64,000 nt of DNA, taken from positions 7,604,984 through 7,668,983 of the forward strand of contig NC_079209.1 in the NCBI RefSeq assembly GCF_026745355.1. Reading direction: 5' to 3'. The notes beneath the pieces were generated by a model. It was not told the DNA's origin. It saw only the letters and a program-made list of their open reading frames with translations, and did no database searches. Below are positions 1 to 12,092 of this stretch, one piece after another. This DNA is from Beta vulgaris subsp. vulgaris. Taxonomy: Eukaryota; Streptophyta; Magnoliopsida; Caryophyllales; Amaranthaceae. Position 1 is the stretch's first letter. Each line of letters begins with the position of its first letter. The translations under genes and the position numbers were made by a program.

Positions 1-164
1 ATTTTCCCGCAAAATTTATGCATATTCTACAATCGAACCAGATGGTGAATGGACATTATGCTACTTAGCTAGTTTTGATAAATGCTACTTCAAAAGCTGG
101 GTTTATTAGCTTTTGTAAAATACTACTTCAAAATTTTAAAGTTACCATTAGCTATTATACTTTA

Positions 165-1718
165 TCTATGGCGAGAGGTTTGCAAGGACGGAGCAGGAAA
201 ATTTTTGGGAGACTTCAAAAGCAAATCGAGAGAGTGGAGAAAGAGATTCATGAAGCACAAGGTGAAGCAACTACGGTTGAAAATTGTGAGAGGTGTACGA
301 CCCTTGAGTTGAAACAAGATGAGTTACATGCGAAAAATGAGGCTTATTGGTATCTAGGATCTAGAGTGACAGAAGTGAAAGATGGTGATAGAAATACATC
401 ATATTTTCATCACAAGGCTTCACAACGGAAGAAAATAAATTACATCCATGGCTCATATGATAGTGATGGGGTGTGGCAAATGGAGGAAGAGAACATAGAA
501 GCAGAGGTGGACAAATATTTTGATACTATTTTTACCTCATCTGAGCCATCTGCAGAAAATTTTGAGGAGATTTTGTAGCATGTGAGAGCAACTGTGACCC
601 GTAGTATAATGATATCCTTCTTCGTCCATACTCAAAAGAGGAGATTTTTGCAGCTTTGAATGATATGCACCCTTGCAAGGCCCCCGAACCTGATGGAACG
701 CATGCTATATTTTATGAAAGATTTTGGCATGTCATTGGAGGTGAGATATTTGATTTTGTTAGTAATATAGTAAATAACTTTTCTTGTCCATGAAAGGTTA
801 ATTATACTAATATTGCTCTTATCCCAAAAGTTAAATCTCCTAAAGTTGCATATGAATTTAGGCCTATAAGTCTCTGTAATGTTTTGTACAAAATAGCTTC
901 AAAGCTATTATTTTGAGGCTTAAAAAATTCCTCCCTTGTATTGTAACGGAAATCAGAGTGTTTTTGTGCCGGGAAAGATGATATTTGAAAATTCACTTAT
1001 TGCTCTGGAGATTTTCCACTCCATGAAAAAGAGAAATAATAGCAGGAAGAGCTTGATAGCAATGAAGCTAGATATGAGTAAAGCCTGTGACAGAGTGGAG
1101 TGGGGCTTTCTTCGCAAGCTTCTATTGACGATGGGTTTCAATGGGACATGGGTTAATCTGGTGATGAGCTGTGTATCATCAGTTTTCTATTTTTTTCATT
1201 GTTAATGGAAGAGTATGTGAAACAGTGACCCCTTCTAGAGGGTTACGACAGGGTGATCCTCTATCTCCCTTTCTATTTATTTTGATTGCTGACGCATTTT
1301 ATAAGATGATTCAACATAAGGTGACAACCAAAGCACTTCATAGTGCAAGAGCTAGTCGAAGTGGTGCAGAATTTTCACATATTCTTTTCGCAGATGACAA
1401 TCTCCTCTTTACAAGAGTTACCCAACAAGAATGCTTGACTACAGTTGATATTATCAACAAATATGAAGTAACATCTAGGCAGAAAATTAACTATGAAAAG
1501 TCGGAGGTATATTTTAGTAAAGGTGTAAGCTGTGAGAAAAAACAAGAGTTGATTGATCTGCTGCATATGAGGCAAGTTGAGGAACATTAGAAGTACCTTG
1601 GCATTCCTACCATCAGTGAAAGATCTAAAAGTGGTGTTTCGGGAGTGCGAAGAGTTTGATGAAGGAGGGGCTAATTTGGAGAGTTAGGAATTGAAAGGAG
1701 ATTGATTTATGGTCGGCT
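165..1718 (+). pseudogene. LINE-A reverse transcriptase, 5' part (broken)
   Basis: Remnant of the reverse transcriptase that copies LINE RNA at the nicked target. Coding lies in successive frames at 172-578, about 585-930, 936-1205 and 1171-1590. Visible landmarks are the linker before RT (DRNTSYFH), the KAPEPDG and RPISLCN blocks at about 670-880, LDMSKACDRVEW at about 1068-1104 (family consensus KAYDRVEW), RQGDPLSPFLF at about 1246-1278, and the catalytic FADD at about 1389-1400. FADD is intact, but the frame is broken upstream and downstream by stops (576, 1588) and frameshifts. The solo LTR enters shortly after the RT core. Identification rests on motif order. Confidence 0.85.
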
Positions 1719-1723
1719 CCTTG

Positions 1724-3523
1724 TGTAACACCCCAAAATTACTCGCTTTTATATAAATAATTTAGTAAATAAATATTTGAGTAATTTATGAGTATTAGCG
1801 CCACGTGACTAACACGCTTTCAGCAACCAACTACTAACTAACAAAATAACTTGCAGCGGAAGACTTTAACCAAAAATAATAATACTTCTTTATTAATAAA
1901 AGTAAATATTGTTTCAATACTCAATATAAATGAAACATCCTAATCTAGGTGAAGATACCCTTCCTTGTATTCTCCCATGCATATACAAAATTCACATGTA
2001 AAACTGCTTACCAAAAAGGTAAATAGGGCAAAGCCAAATAGAAAAAAAATGAAACACGTGTCAATATAAAACTGAGTACAAAATGTACATACTAGATAAG
2101 TAACACATTTGTTAGTTCGCAAAATTTTTCATTTCGAAAACTCCACCACTAATAATTCAAGAATAACTCTTTAAGAATAAATCAAACACTTTAATAATAA
2201 TTCAAGAATAACCTTTTAAGAACAACTCTTTCCAAACACTTGAATAATAATTCAAGAATAACCTTTTAAGAACAAACTCATCCAAACAACTTGGCTAAAA
2301 AAAATAATCTTAAAAATAATTCCTCTTCTTTTCTCCCTTCTACTTTGCTAATTGTACATACCCCCAAGCTAGTCATCCCATCACGGAGCTATATAAAGAA
2401 GTAACTATAATTGCCAATAAGTGGACTTTGAAGCTTTTGATGTTGATCAAATGGAAATAATAATAATATGACTTGTAAGTCATGAATAAACCTCCTTTCC
2501 TCATAAACAACTTTTGGAACATTCAAAGTTTATAAAAATCAATCAACCTTTCCTTCTAAAAATAATTCAATTTTTCAAAAAGGATAACAAAAATTCTATG
2601 TATAAAAATGATTAATAAAATCATTCATTCTTTTCACTTCCAAGAGTGAATAACAAAATATTGTAACCATTTTAAACCAAATTTCTAAATCAATCGAACT
2701 AGTAAATCAATAAACAACTTTATCACATAAAACCACATTTCAAAAGATCTAGCTACATAACATACCTTGATCTTGCACAAAGAATATACTAGTATCTTCA
2801 CTTAGTCTTAATCTTGAACTATCTCCTGACGAACCAATAATATAAAAATCTAATAAGTAATTTATCACATGAACTCAATCATGAATTTAAACATGAATAA
2901 CCTATCATGAGCATAATATTTTTAACTAAGAAACATGTAAATCTTTTTTTTTTCCTCAACCCAAAAAAAAATTGGAATTTGAATAAGAAATATAAAACTA
3001 GAATAGATAAGAAGAGAAAGAAGAATCTTAGCTTGAAGTAAGAGAGTATGAATTCTCCAAAGTTTTTGTGGGGAAAAGATGACTTAAGGTATGATGTATT
3101 TATAAGAGTAGAATAGGCAGTACTTAACTTACGAAATTAAATAGTTTGTAACCTTCACTATAAGTTAGGAAATTAAACCAAGATTTGTAACCTGCACCTT
3201 AGTCCTTAATTAGGGAGTTATGGAAAAAATCCACCCGTCCTCCTAAAACAAGGTGATGGCAGGCCAAATGGCTTTAAATATTTTTTTTTTCTGTTTTCAA
3301 ATATCCATTTTAAATGCTTGTGTTAGTTTTTTCAAAAGAAAAAAACTTATTTAATAAAATTTTGAGTAGGATAAAAGTTTGACAAATCCAAGTTGGCGCC
3401 ATATTCCCACCAAAAAAATTTAAAACCAATGAAATTACAAAAATACCCTTTGCTTAAAATATTTATTTTAGAAAATAAATATTTTAATTACTAAATAAAT
3501 ACTCAAAAATATGGGATATTACA
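1724..3523 (-). mobile_element. Gypsy-type solo LTR inside LINE-A
   Basis: An exactly 1800-bp insertion bounded by TG...CA ends and a perfect 5-bp target duplication, CCTTG, at 1719-1723 and 3524-3528. This is the signature of an LTR retrotransposon reduced to one LTR by recombination. Read on the minus strand it begins TGTAATATCCC and ends GGGGTGTTACA. The same end closes the second solo LTR (about 29784-32705), and such ends are common in plant Ty3/Gypsy LTRs. On that strand a TATA-like TATAAATA lies near 3100, followed by a pyrimidine-rich leader. No internal coding region is present. The Gypsy assignment is inference from the ends. Confidence 0.87.
2149..2287. repeat. short internal tandem repeat in the solo LTR
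   Basis: Two to two-and-a-half copies of an AT-rich unit of about 60 bp containing AATAATTCAAGAATAAC and TTTTAAGAAC, with a few differences between copies. It lies wholly inside the LTR, and such internal duplications are common in long plant LTRs. Confidence 0.6.
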
Positions 3524-4640
3524 CCTTGGATGGAGAATGAGGAGGGAAGATTCATTAAAAGTGAGAGGGTGGAAGAATTGAATGTTGTGGGAGATTTGAT
3601 TGATGAAGAAAAAAAGGAGTGGAATGTGACAATCTTAGAATGATAATTTAATGAGAGAGATCAAAGGTGCATTCTTTCTATCCCTTTGAGTTCAAGAGAT
3701 GTACAATATGAATTGACTTATTCTAAAGATGGACTCTATTCGGTGAAAACTGCATCTATGCTAGGGAAAGGCAGATTTTTGGATTATTTTCATCATGCTT
3801 GGAGTATTCTATGGAGCTTGGAAAGTAACCCCAAAAATTTGTCACTTCTTTGGCAAGCTTGCACAAACTTTCTCCCTAGAGGTATGTTTTAAATAGGTGG
3901 GCATGCATTTGACTAATGTATTAGTGTGCCCTTGCTTCTCTTGTGAGGTCGAGACCCTTGTTCGATTGCACGAGCTTTTCGAGATTATGGGAAGAAGTTG
4001 GTTGCAAAGAGATGCTGAGAAATGTTGAGGGGGAGGAAATGAGTGAGTCCTTGGTGAGGTGGGATTTAGACGCAAAAGTTATGCAAAAAGGATGCTACCT
4101 GATGTGAAATATATAGACCGAAAGAAATAAGCGTGTATTTGAAGATGTATCAACGCATTGTTTTGCAGGTTGAAGATTATAATCAGTACACCACTTGCAT
4201 ATATGGAGGTACATGGAAGAAGAGTGTGCGCAACCTTCTCGGTGGAGGAGGACGTGCTGAAACTGAACACAGACGCAAGTGTGGGAGAGGAGGGATGGAT
4301 ACGCCTTGGAGTAGTGGCTCGTGACTCGATAAGGAAGGTTGCTTTCTCGGTTGTGAGACGAGTTCGTGCATATTGGCCCCCGGAGGTAGCCGAATGCAAA
4401 GCCATCCACATGACAGTTAGGCTTGCACGATCACATGGCATTATAAATGTGATAATTGAGTCAGACTCGCAGGTGGTCATAACAAGGTTATCTAGAGCTG
4501 CTCTTTTCTTTTCTGACCTGGATACTATACTAAGTGATGTGATTGAGATGTTTAATGAGTTTTATTCAATTAAGTTTGTTCATGTTAAGAGAGATGGGAA
4601 TATTGTTGCCATAATCTCGCTAGAGTAGTGACTTTCGAAG
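3524..4640 (+). pseudogene. LINE-A zf-RVT and RNase H-like region (broken)
   Basis: Continuation of LINE-A after the solo LTR. The frame at 3686-3892 reads like a zf-RVT domain: a YSVKTA block followed by SLLWQACTNFLPR, matching the family pattern of a tryptophan/cysteine finger. The frame at about 4236-4628 reads as an RVT_3-type RNase H: LNTDAS (first catalytic Asp), AECKAI (Glu), ESDSQVV (Asp), and a degraded NIVA motif near the end where the family normally has RxxN.VAD. Stops near 3646, 3890 and between the two domains break the frame. A short A-run at about 4738-4746 follows as the 3' tail. Confidence 0.8.
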
Positions 4641-4747
4641 TCGAACAATGTTGGGAGAATCATTGTTCTAAAAATGTAGTTCCTTATGTACTTATGGACA
4701 CTTTGTCCCTTGATTAATGCACTTCTCTTTCACCTCAAAAAAAAATT

Positions 4748-5811
4748 AGACATTGTTTCAAAAGTTGTTGTCAAACACGTTTTCTAAATAAAATAGATAA
4801 TAGCATTTTTGTAGATAAACATCTTATCCATAAAAATTTGGAATATTTTCATTCGATCTAGTGACCCACTTTCTCAAAAATATTGAGGCAATTTCAATAA
4901 CTTCTTGGCCTTATAACAGTGACTAATTTTGCCAACTTTTTTTTGTTTATAATAGAAATTTCTTAACTCTTGAACATGGATGTAATTAGATGGTGACCCT
5001 TCATTTGTAATTGTGGGCATACCATACAACTTAATTACTTTGAAGTACTCTTGGTCAGTGATGCATTGGTGCAGTGGCCAGTGCACTGCAAAAACCAATA
5101 ACGGCATCATCATCAATATATATTCAATATTTCAAGGGGTGTAATAAGATTATGCCAAACAAGTACCGCGATGCACGTGAACCCTGCCCCCAAACCGAGT
5201 ACCCCATAGCATACGTCAATCGAGTATTCAATATTTCAATATTTTCAGGGGGAGTAATAGGGATTAGGTAACTAAAACTTTATATTAATGTACAATTTTA
5301 ATTATTAATTTAATTTTTTTTAACTATTTATGGAGTAAAATTACAAAAAGTATTAATTATGTTAAGATAAATCTTTTAATATTTTACGTAATAAAACTTA
5401 TTACAACTAATAGATTACGAATCGAACATATACCTAAGACCCAAAAACCACTGAGTCCACATCTTTATATTCATCAATCTAAAGTCTAAACTATACTATC
5501 ATATGTTCATACTCCACAGTCATACACTTTGAACATCACTTAATATTTTCAGCTTTCACCACTTTGATTTGGTCAAGCATCTTCAATATAAACCACTATA
5601 GCTCTTAATTGTGAGGTTGAATATGTTAGGAATTACACCATATTATTGTTGTCAAAACTCAAACGTGTCAAATTATATGAAATTTCACTATTACTAATAA
5701 GAGTCTAAATTTTTAGTGTGTAAAATAGGAATTATGAGACAAGAGGTAAGATAAGATTGTGAATTAGTACATAAGTCGAATAAGATATAGGTCATGATTG
5801 TTGACCACTTA
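4748..5811. other. intergenic, no gene recognised
   Basis: AT-rich DNA. A phrase like TATTCAATATTTCA followed by a G-rich block and GTAATA occurs twice (about 5120-5145 and 5223-5260), suggesting an old repeat fragment. An open frame on the minus strand (4874-5116) has no recognisable domain and I do not call it a gene. Confidence 0.5.
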
Positions 5812-6165
5812 GGGCCTGTTCTCCCCAGCTTATTTTCAGTTCAATTCAGTTCAGTTCAGTTCAGTTCAGATCAGTTCAGTTCAGTTCAATTCAATTCAGT
5901 TCAGTTCAGTTCAATTCAGTTCAGTTCAGTTCAGACCAGTTCAGTTCAGCTCTTGACAATACTTTTACTCTCACATATCACTATTCATTTCAGTTCAGTT
6001 CAATTCAGTTCAGTTCAGTTCAGTTTAATTCAGTTCAGTTCAGATCAGTTCAGTTCAGTTCAGTTCAGATCAATTCAGTTTAGTTCAGTTCAGATCAGTT
6101 CAGTTCAGTTCAGATCAGTTCAAATCAGTTCAGTTCAGCTGTTTTATGCTGAAGACAACAGGCCC
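5812..6165. mobile_element. Harbinger-type MITE built from TTCAG repeats
   Basis: A 354-bp element with TTA target duplications at 5809-5811 and 6166-6168. The terminal inverted repeat begins GGGCCTGTT on both sides (right end read in reverse: GGGCCTGTTGTC). TTA duplications and GGCC-rich ends are typical of PIF/Harbinger MITEs. Almost the whole interior is a degenerate array of the 5-mer TTCAG with TTCAA, ATCAG and similar variants. The array keeps a frame open by chance; it does not code. Confidence 0.75.
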
Positions 6166-7379
6166 TTAATCCATAGGTCACATTAGAATACTTTGACCAT
6201 TAAAAGAGCAAATGAGACAGTAATATTAAAAGAACAAAAACCCCAATAATAATCATTTATACAAAATGATATGGTTATTCCATTATATATGGAAACTATA
6301 TCTTCCTCCATATTTGCTTAGGATCTAGTGACAAATTTGTCAATATAATCTTACTTACATGACACTTTACATAAAAACAACTTTATCCCCCTTAACACAT
6401 GCCTCTTATGCCATCAGTATCCCAAGTCCAACTATGGGATTTACATAATGGTTGGTGTCTCCCATAGGAGACGCTAATATTTTCTTAGTGCTACGTACAA
6501 AACCTTAGGTATAAGCGTAGTTCCTTGAGTAAAATTACCTACTATGTTGCACCATATGAAAAAAGTGGAATATAATTACTTTTGAAAATGTAGAATTGGT
6601 TCCAAATTAACCGCAATTTAGGGACATATAAATTCGATCTCTCAACTCCAATATAGATAGAGTGAATGTCCATTTCCAAATTTTATGAAACTAAAGCTTC
6701 AATTGTATATAATTCAGCCAAATCAACCTCTTAAGCATCTAATGTAATCAAGGCAAAACGAAGACAATGTCAACATTTTTGAAGTATGCATGCACTTCCT
6801 CTCTCAAATCTACTAAACCCTTCACCGTAGAGGCCTTTGGGCTTCATCAAAGTATTCTTTTGGTCATGCATTGAGAAAGACATCACTAGAATCCAAAATA
6901 CATACAATAATTTACTTTTTTTTTTTAGGAAAGTAATAAAGTAATTTACTAGCTAGCTATTTACTCAACATTAGAAAAGTTGTTCCAATCCAACACATTA
7001 ACTAGCTAATCTTATAGACAATTTATATGTGAAGAACTTAAACATATATATATATATTTCGAAAAGCAAATCAGGCTGGTAATTAGGCAACAAACATTAT
7101 CACAAACTTAAGATTTTCACATATGATCATCAATTGTTACCCTCATGGCCTCATTCTAAAATTGTTACTCATTCTAAATCATCATCCTAATTTATTTTGT
7201 ATCTAATGCATTACAATTGAGAATTGACCCTCGAGATGAGCACTAGACCTTGGTAAAAGAACAACTACATGAAAATAATGAAAAAATAAAGGTCCACCAT
7301 GACAACTCAATAGAAAGACATAAAAAGACTCATCAACCAAGTCCTTACTTCCTTAATCCCACATACTAATATTATTCCC
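6166..7379. other. upstream intergenic region of the host gene
   Basis: AT-rich, with no coding signal. It has a small perfect hairpin, GTCTCCCATAGGAGAC, near 6458-6473 and a TA run near 7045-7059. It may hold promoter elements for the gene at 7545, but none can be identified with confidence. Confidence 0.5.
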
Positions 7380-7544
7380 CCCATCACCACCCTCAAACCT
7401 CAACTCAAATAGGTAGATAAGACTTCTTCTTCTCTTCTCATTCTCTCTCTCTCTCTTTATTCTCTCACATAAACACCTCTCTTCTTCAAAAAAAAAAAAA
7501 CAACCTTTTTTTACAAAAACACTCACAAAAATACATAAAAAACC
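7380..7544 (+). promoter_or_regulatory. pyrimidine-rich leader of the host gene
   Basis: A C- and CT-rich stretch, including a CT run at about 7441-7456, followed by A-rich sequence, directly precedes the start codon. Pyrimidine patches near the transcription start and in 5' leaders are common in plant genes. No clear TATA box is placed at the usual distance, so the exact start site is unknown. Confidence 0.45.
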
Positions 7545-8288
7545 ATGAAAAAACTCTACAAAAAAGGGCAAGTTCACCCTTCTCCATCTCCATCTCCATC
7601 TCCATCTTCATCGTCTCCTGAATTTTCTCTCTCCTATCTTCCAGCTGCCATTCTAACTCTTGCTGCATCTCTCTCTTCTCAAGACAAAGAAGTCTTAGCT
7701 TATCTTCTATCTTGTTCTTCTACAACACCTTTTGATTTTGACCCTTCAAAATCATCCTCCAAAAAACACCTCAAAAATAGTAATAATAATAATAATCAAC
7801 AACATCCTCCTTGTTTTTCCTGTTATTGTTTCACATGTTACACTAATTTTTGGGCTCGTTGGGATTCGTCCCCGAATCGTCAGCTTATTCATGAGATTAT
7901 CGACGCTTTTGAAGATAATTTGTTGTCTCAAAGAAAGAAGAAACAAGGATTAAGCAGAAGAGGTAAAAGGAAGAATAATAACAAAGAAAATACTTGTATC
8001 AAAGGAAGCTTTGATAATATTAATATTACTACAACTAATAATAATAATATCAATATTAATGTTAATAATATTGATATTATAAGTTGTATTATGAATGATG
8101 ATGATGTTCATGGCTCAGATGGGTCTGTCCGAGTTAACACTGAGTTGGGTCGAGTTGACTCAGTGGAAGAAGATGAAGATGATGATGATGATGATGTTGG
8201 TGATGAAACAGGGGAAAAACAGGGGTCTTCTGTAAGGAAGATTGTGAGTTTTATTGGTGAGAGAATTTGGGGAAGTGTTTGGGGTTGA
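7545..8288 (+). CDS. uncharacterised plant-specific protein, 247 aa, single exon
   Basis: The only frame in the window that looks like an intact host gene. The start AACCATGA is the first ATG after a leader-like region, and the N-terminus (MKKLYKKGQVHPSP) matches from memory a small plant-specific family of unknown function. Family-like blocks are FSLSYLPAAILTLAASLS with DKEVLAYLLSC (about residues 28-56), a Cys-rich segment FSCYCFTCYTNFWARW (about 90-105) with four closely spaced aromatic/Cys groups, and SSPNRQLIHEIIDAFED (about 107-123). The rest is low complexity: a PS repeat at residues 12-23, Asn runs (about 78-83 and 164-176), a basic stretch (about 129-146), and an acidic Glu/Asp run (about 205-215) before a conserved-looking C-terminus (KIVSFIGERIWGSVWG). 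There is no signal peptide or membrane segment. The function is unknown; the Cys cluster could bind metal, but that is inference. Confidence 0.85.
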   Translation: MKKLYKKGQVHPSPSPSPSPSSSSPEFSLSYLPAAILTLAASLSSQDKEVLAYLLSCSSTTPFDFDPSKSSSKKHLKNSNNNNNQQHPPCFSCYCFTCYTNFWARWDSSPNRQLIHEIIDAFEDNLLSQRKKKQGLSRRGKRKNNNKENTCIKGSFDNINITTTNNNNININVNNIDIISCIMNDDDVHGSDGSVRVNTELGRVDSVEEDEDDDDDDVGDETGEKQGSSVRKIVSFIGERIWGSVWG

Positions 8289-9727
8289 GAAAATGAGAAG
8301 ATGGATAAATTTTAAAGGTGGGTTAATTAAGTTTTTTTTGCTAAGTTTATGAATCTACTTAATTTTCTTCCCAACTTCTTTTTTTTAGTAAGTAATTAAG
8401 ACTTGTTTAGCTTTGTTTCTTAATTACAATCTTGTATGATATACTCCCCTGCTCTTTTTTTTTTGTATTATTATGTAAAAAAAATATATGGGCAGTTTTG
8501 ATCTTGTCATATGAGTTTTTTTTTTTTTGGTAAGTTTATTGTAAATATGTATAATGCACTCATGAATAGTTTTTAATAAGGTTGAAATGAAACTAAATTA
8601 AATTTTCTCCCCTTTTTTTTTCATGGGGTTTGCTCAAGTTGCTCTATGTAAACTATTTTTACATGCAAAGTTTACATCTTTGATCTATTTTGGGATTGGT
8701 TGGTGGGTGAAGTTGGACAAATATGTTGAGTCTAAATGATGTAAAAATATGTCATCTTTTTTTTCTTTTGGTTTTGAGAAAGACTTTCTTCCTTGTTTAT
8801 AATTAGGTACACTATGTTTTTCCTTTCTCTTGCTATCATTAGTTAAAAGTAAAACATTGAGATATTTTAACCTACTATTATCATCATAGCAAAACATTGT
8901 TTTGATAATCACTTTGTGCCCTTTTGCATAATTACATACAAATAGTCAAATCAAATTTTGGTTATATAGGTATTAGAAGAAATTTTAGGGTGATTATTAA
9001 AGTAAAAGATATGTATGTATAGTTACTTGGTAAGGGTTTTAGGGTGATCAATGATGATGCTTGAAGGTCACCTTTTTGTGGTTTTTATTATAAGCATTGA
9101 ATTAGCCCAACTAATATTCGTTGCACTCCATAAACTTTTGCTTTGTCAAAACAAATATTGCATTATAAATTGTATACTCTCACTTTATGGCTTATGGTAT
9201 GATATTTTTGTAACCTTATTACACTCTTAAAATTTTTGTTTGAAATTGGGTCAAAAGTGTAACATACTATAAAAATAATGGTCCATTCTCTTTAAGTGAA
9301 ATATCCTTATTAGTTATTTCTAGTTTTCTACCTACTCTTTTTTTTTTTAAGATGAATATTATTTTTATCTTGAGATGAATTTAATGGCAAATATGGGAAA
9401 GTTCACTTCTTCTAACGCATTTATTGCTCCCTTGTTGTACCATGATTGTACATTCAAAGCTATTTTGTAATCATTTGAAGACATTGAAGCTCTCTCATTT
9501 TACTTGTTCGCTCATTTGAATCGATAAGATAAAATTGAGTATGCGTACAATGTTTTTCCCTTTTTATCTAACTCTTGATCTCATAAAGAAATTATCGAAG
9601 GGTGAATTTTTTTTAAGACAATAATACAAGTATATACTATTGCTAAGAGCCAACGGCAATATTATCCTAGTCTTGGAAAAATCAATTTCTTTACTAGATA
9701 GAGAATGATATAAGTTTGTAATTAGTA
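8289..9727. other. 3' flank of the host gene, then intergenic
   Basis: T-rich sequence follows the stop codon, with AATAAG- and AATAAT-like signals near 8574 that could serve 3'-end formation. No further gene or element is recognised up to the small MITE at 9728. Confidence 0.45.
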
Positions 9728-9818
9728 TTTTTTCCGTTTCGTTTTAAATGTAACAGCTAAATATTTTATATTTTACAAATAATATTCATTTATTGCATTT
9801 AAAATGAAATGGAGAAAG
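9728..9818. mobile_element. small Stowaway-like MITE
   Basis: A 91-bp near-palindrome: the left end TTCCGTTTCGTTTTAAATG pairs with the right end CATTTAAAATGAAATGGAG. It is flanked by TA on both sides (9726-9727, 9819-9820), the target duplication of Tc1/mariner elements. The ends are degenerate against the CTCCCTCCG consensus. Confidence 0.6.
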
Positions 9819-12092
9819 TACTTTCATTTAAGGTAGGGTTAATCATCCAATTCAACATTTACCTATCAAAATTTCTCTAATATGGATGGGGGATAAGCCT
9901 GAAAACTAACGTGCCTTTTCTTGGTTCTTTTATAAATTTCAAGGGAGAAGTTGGAATTATTGGAACAAAATATAAAAGTTAAAGACAAAGATACTGTGAA
10001 AAAGAGAAATAATTGAGGCTGTCAAATCCCTTTATTTCTGATATGTTCTTTCCTTAGGTAAGGAAAAGAAGAAACTAATCATACCTCTTCTCTCCCTGCC
10101 TTCCTCTATTAGAGAATAATAATGCAGCGCTAAGTATAAACAAATTGTGCTGCCTACCAGTATATAATTGCTCAGGAAGATTCTGGCATGAAAAAGGCTT
10201 TGTAAAAGCAAGTTTTTATTCTTTAAATTAAAATGGTTTGTTGACTATATGCATATATATAATCATAGAACACTATAAAATTTAAGGTAGTTAGTTTTTC
10301 TTTGCGGGGAATATGGTAGTTAGTTGTGGACCTTGTGTGATAGGTGTCGAATGTTGATATATAGGTTTAATTAGGTTTTGACCCGTACAAAATGTATAAT
10401 TTTTTTTTTTATTAATAAATTGTATGACTTGATGTTTCTCTCAAAATTATGGGGTGAATATTAGATGGTGATTTAAACTTTTTATAATCATATCGTTTAT
10501 GAGGAATATATTAAAACTGACTTATAATCCGTGCATTTAATGATTGATGTAATTAATATTATCGTGCGGCGTTGACTGAAAAAGTCTTTGCTCTACCTAT
10601 TACTTCACATTGAGGATCAAATAAAATCACAATTCGCTCCATTATTGGGATTCAATCATGCAACCACTTCTTTTCTCACTTTCTGCCGTCCCTACTTTCC
10701 ACAGTCCATCTCACCTCATTCTTTTGTTATCTTGAGACCCCGTGATCTTTATCACAAATAAAATTTCAAACCCTAATGATGGTAACTCTTGATATGGCTA
10801 ACTAAACCCGTGCAACTTACAAACCAAAAATGGAGATTTAAAACATAGATAGAATTGTTATATTTAATTGAACCTTTCTCCTGAATGGGCAATATAATAT
10901 TTAAATAAAATGGAGATTTATTCGAAAAATTGCTACATTCAATCAATTTGAATAATTTGAATCTTATGTTATTAAAGAAAAAATTTCCCGTTCAATTCCA
11001 GATTTATTCGAAAAAAGTTATGCAAAAAGTTTGACCACAGATTCATCGAACACACTTGATATTTTCGAAAATGGAGAAAAAATAAATTTGATTGTGTTTT
11101 TATCCATTAAAGTTGGATGTGTGAGATTCAGATGTTATCTACATAAGTTTTTTATATGAAGATGATGATTCACTTTCTAAATGTTCAAATTGAGATGGAA
11201 AAAGATAGAATTTTTATGGCAGTGAAAACTGAGAGTTCTAAGCAAGAGTTTTACAGTTTGGAATTTTAATACTATTTGACCCATTTCTAGCAAACTTAGA
11301 TTTTGTTAAGATTATATTCGGCTTCTAGATAGAAGTAAGATTCTACGCACCTCTCTTAGAATTTAAAGCTTGTAAGTTTCATACTATTTGGCCCTTTTTT
11401 TTTTTTTATTTTGGAAAGTAAAATATTAAATAAATTATATTGTCAATTATTTGTTACATGCACAATTCACCCTTTTTTCAATTTTATTGCGAGTTTGTGA
11501 TTAGCTCACTGACCCAGGTCAATAATACTTGTTCCATACTTGTTCCAAATGAACGGTAATATATACAAATAAAAATCAATGTGGAAATATATTATATGAC
11601 ATTTTATCTTTTCTTTGAGATGAACAACTAGAAATTATGAGCTCTCAAATTTCATATGTATGGTAATATTATTTCTTTTAGTTGTGATTCGGTTGTTGTG
11701 AGTAAACTGAACAAATATACTTCTATATGACTTATAAACTTCACAAAGATACAACTTTACTAAAATTATGGACAATAAATTTCACATAAGTTCTATATGT
11801 AATTTTTAATCTTTAACCTTACATAAAGATGTTATACATTTACCAGTTAAGATATCATATTCCTAGCGGACTTTAAATACTGTGATGTGATATTTTGTAC
11901 AATGAAAGGGGTCCCATTGTTATTATACTAAACTTTAAGACATCTCATGCTTGTTGTTACAATTAGGCTACCCTCCTTTAAGTTTTACAAACCTCATGAG
12001 CCAAGTAAAAGTTAACTTTTGTTGGGCTTTGTTATCTTTTCTTATCTATATATATGTTGGCTAATCCATTTTTTAGTTGATAGTTTAATATT
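9819..12092. other. intergenic, nothing recognised
   Basis: Long AT-rich region with no coding frame of note, no terminal repeats that I can pair, and only short A/T runs. Confidence 0.5.

Larger units (their letters stand above)
165..4747 (+). mobile_element. LINE-A: decayed L1-type LINE, split by a solo LTR
   Basis: Plant L1-type non-LTR retrotransposon read left to right: reverse transcriptase core, then a zinc-finger reverse-transcriptase-associated region, then an RNase H-like domain. It ends in a short A-run at about 4738-4746. The order RT, zf-RVT, RNase H is the usual ORF2 order of plant LINEs. The endonuclease domain is not seen, so the copy is 5'-truncated, probably near 165-172 where LINE-like coding begins. 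Several stops and frame changes show it is dead. Bases 1724-3523 are a later LTR insertion. I could not find a convincing target duplication for the LINE itself. Confidence 0.88.

Noticed and set aside
4874..5116. 80-codon minus-strand frame
   Set aside because: No domain recognised; Met run at the start comes from an ATC repeat.
5794..6186. 130-codon frame with FSSVQ repeats
   Set aside because: It is a by-product of the 5-bp TTCAG array inside a MITE.
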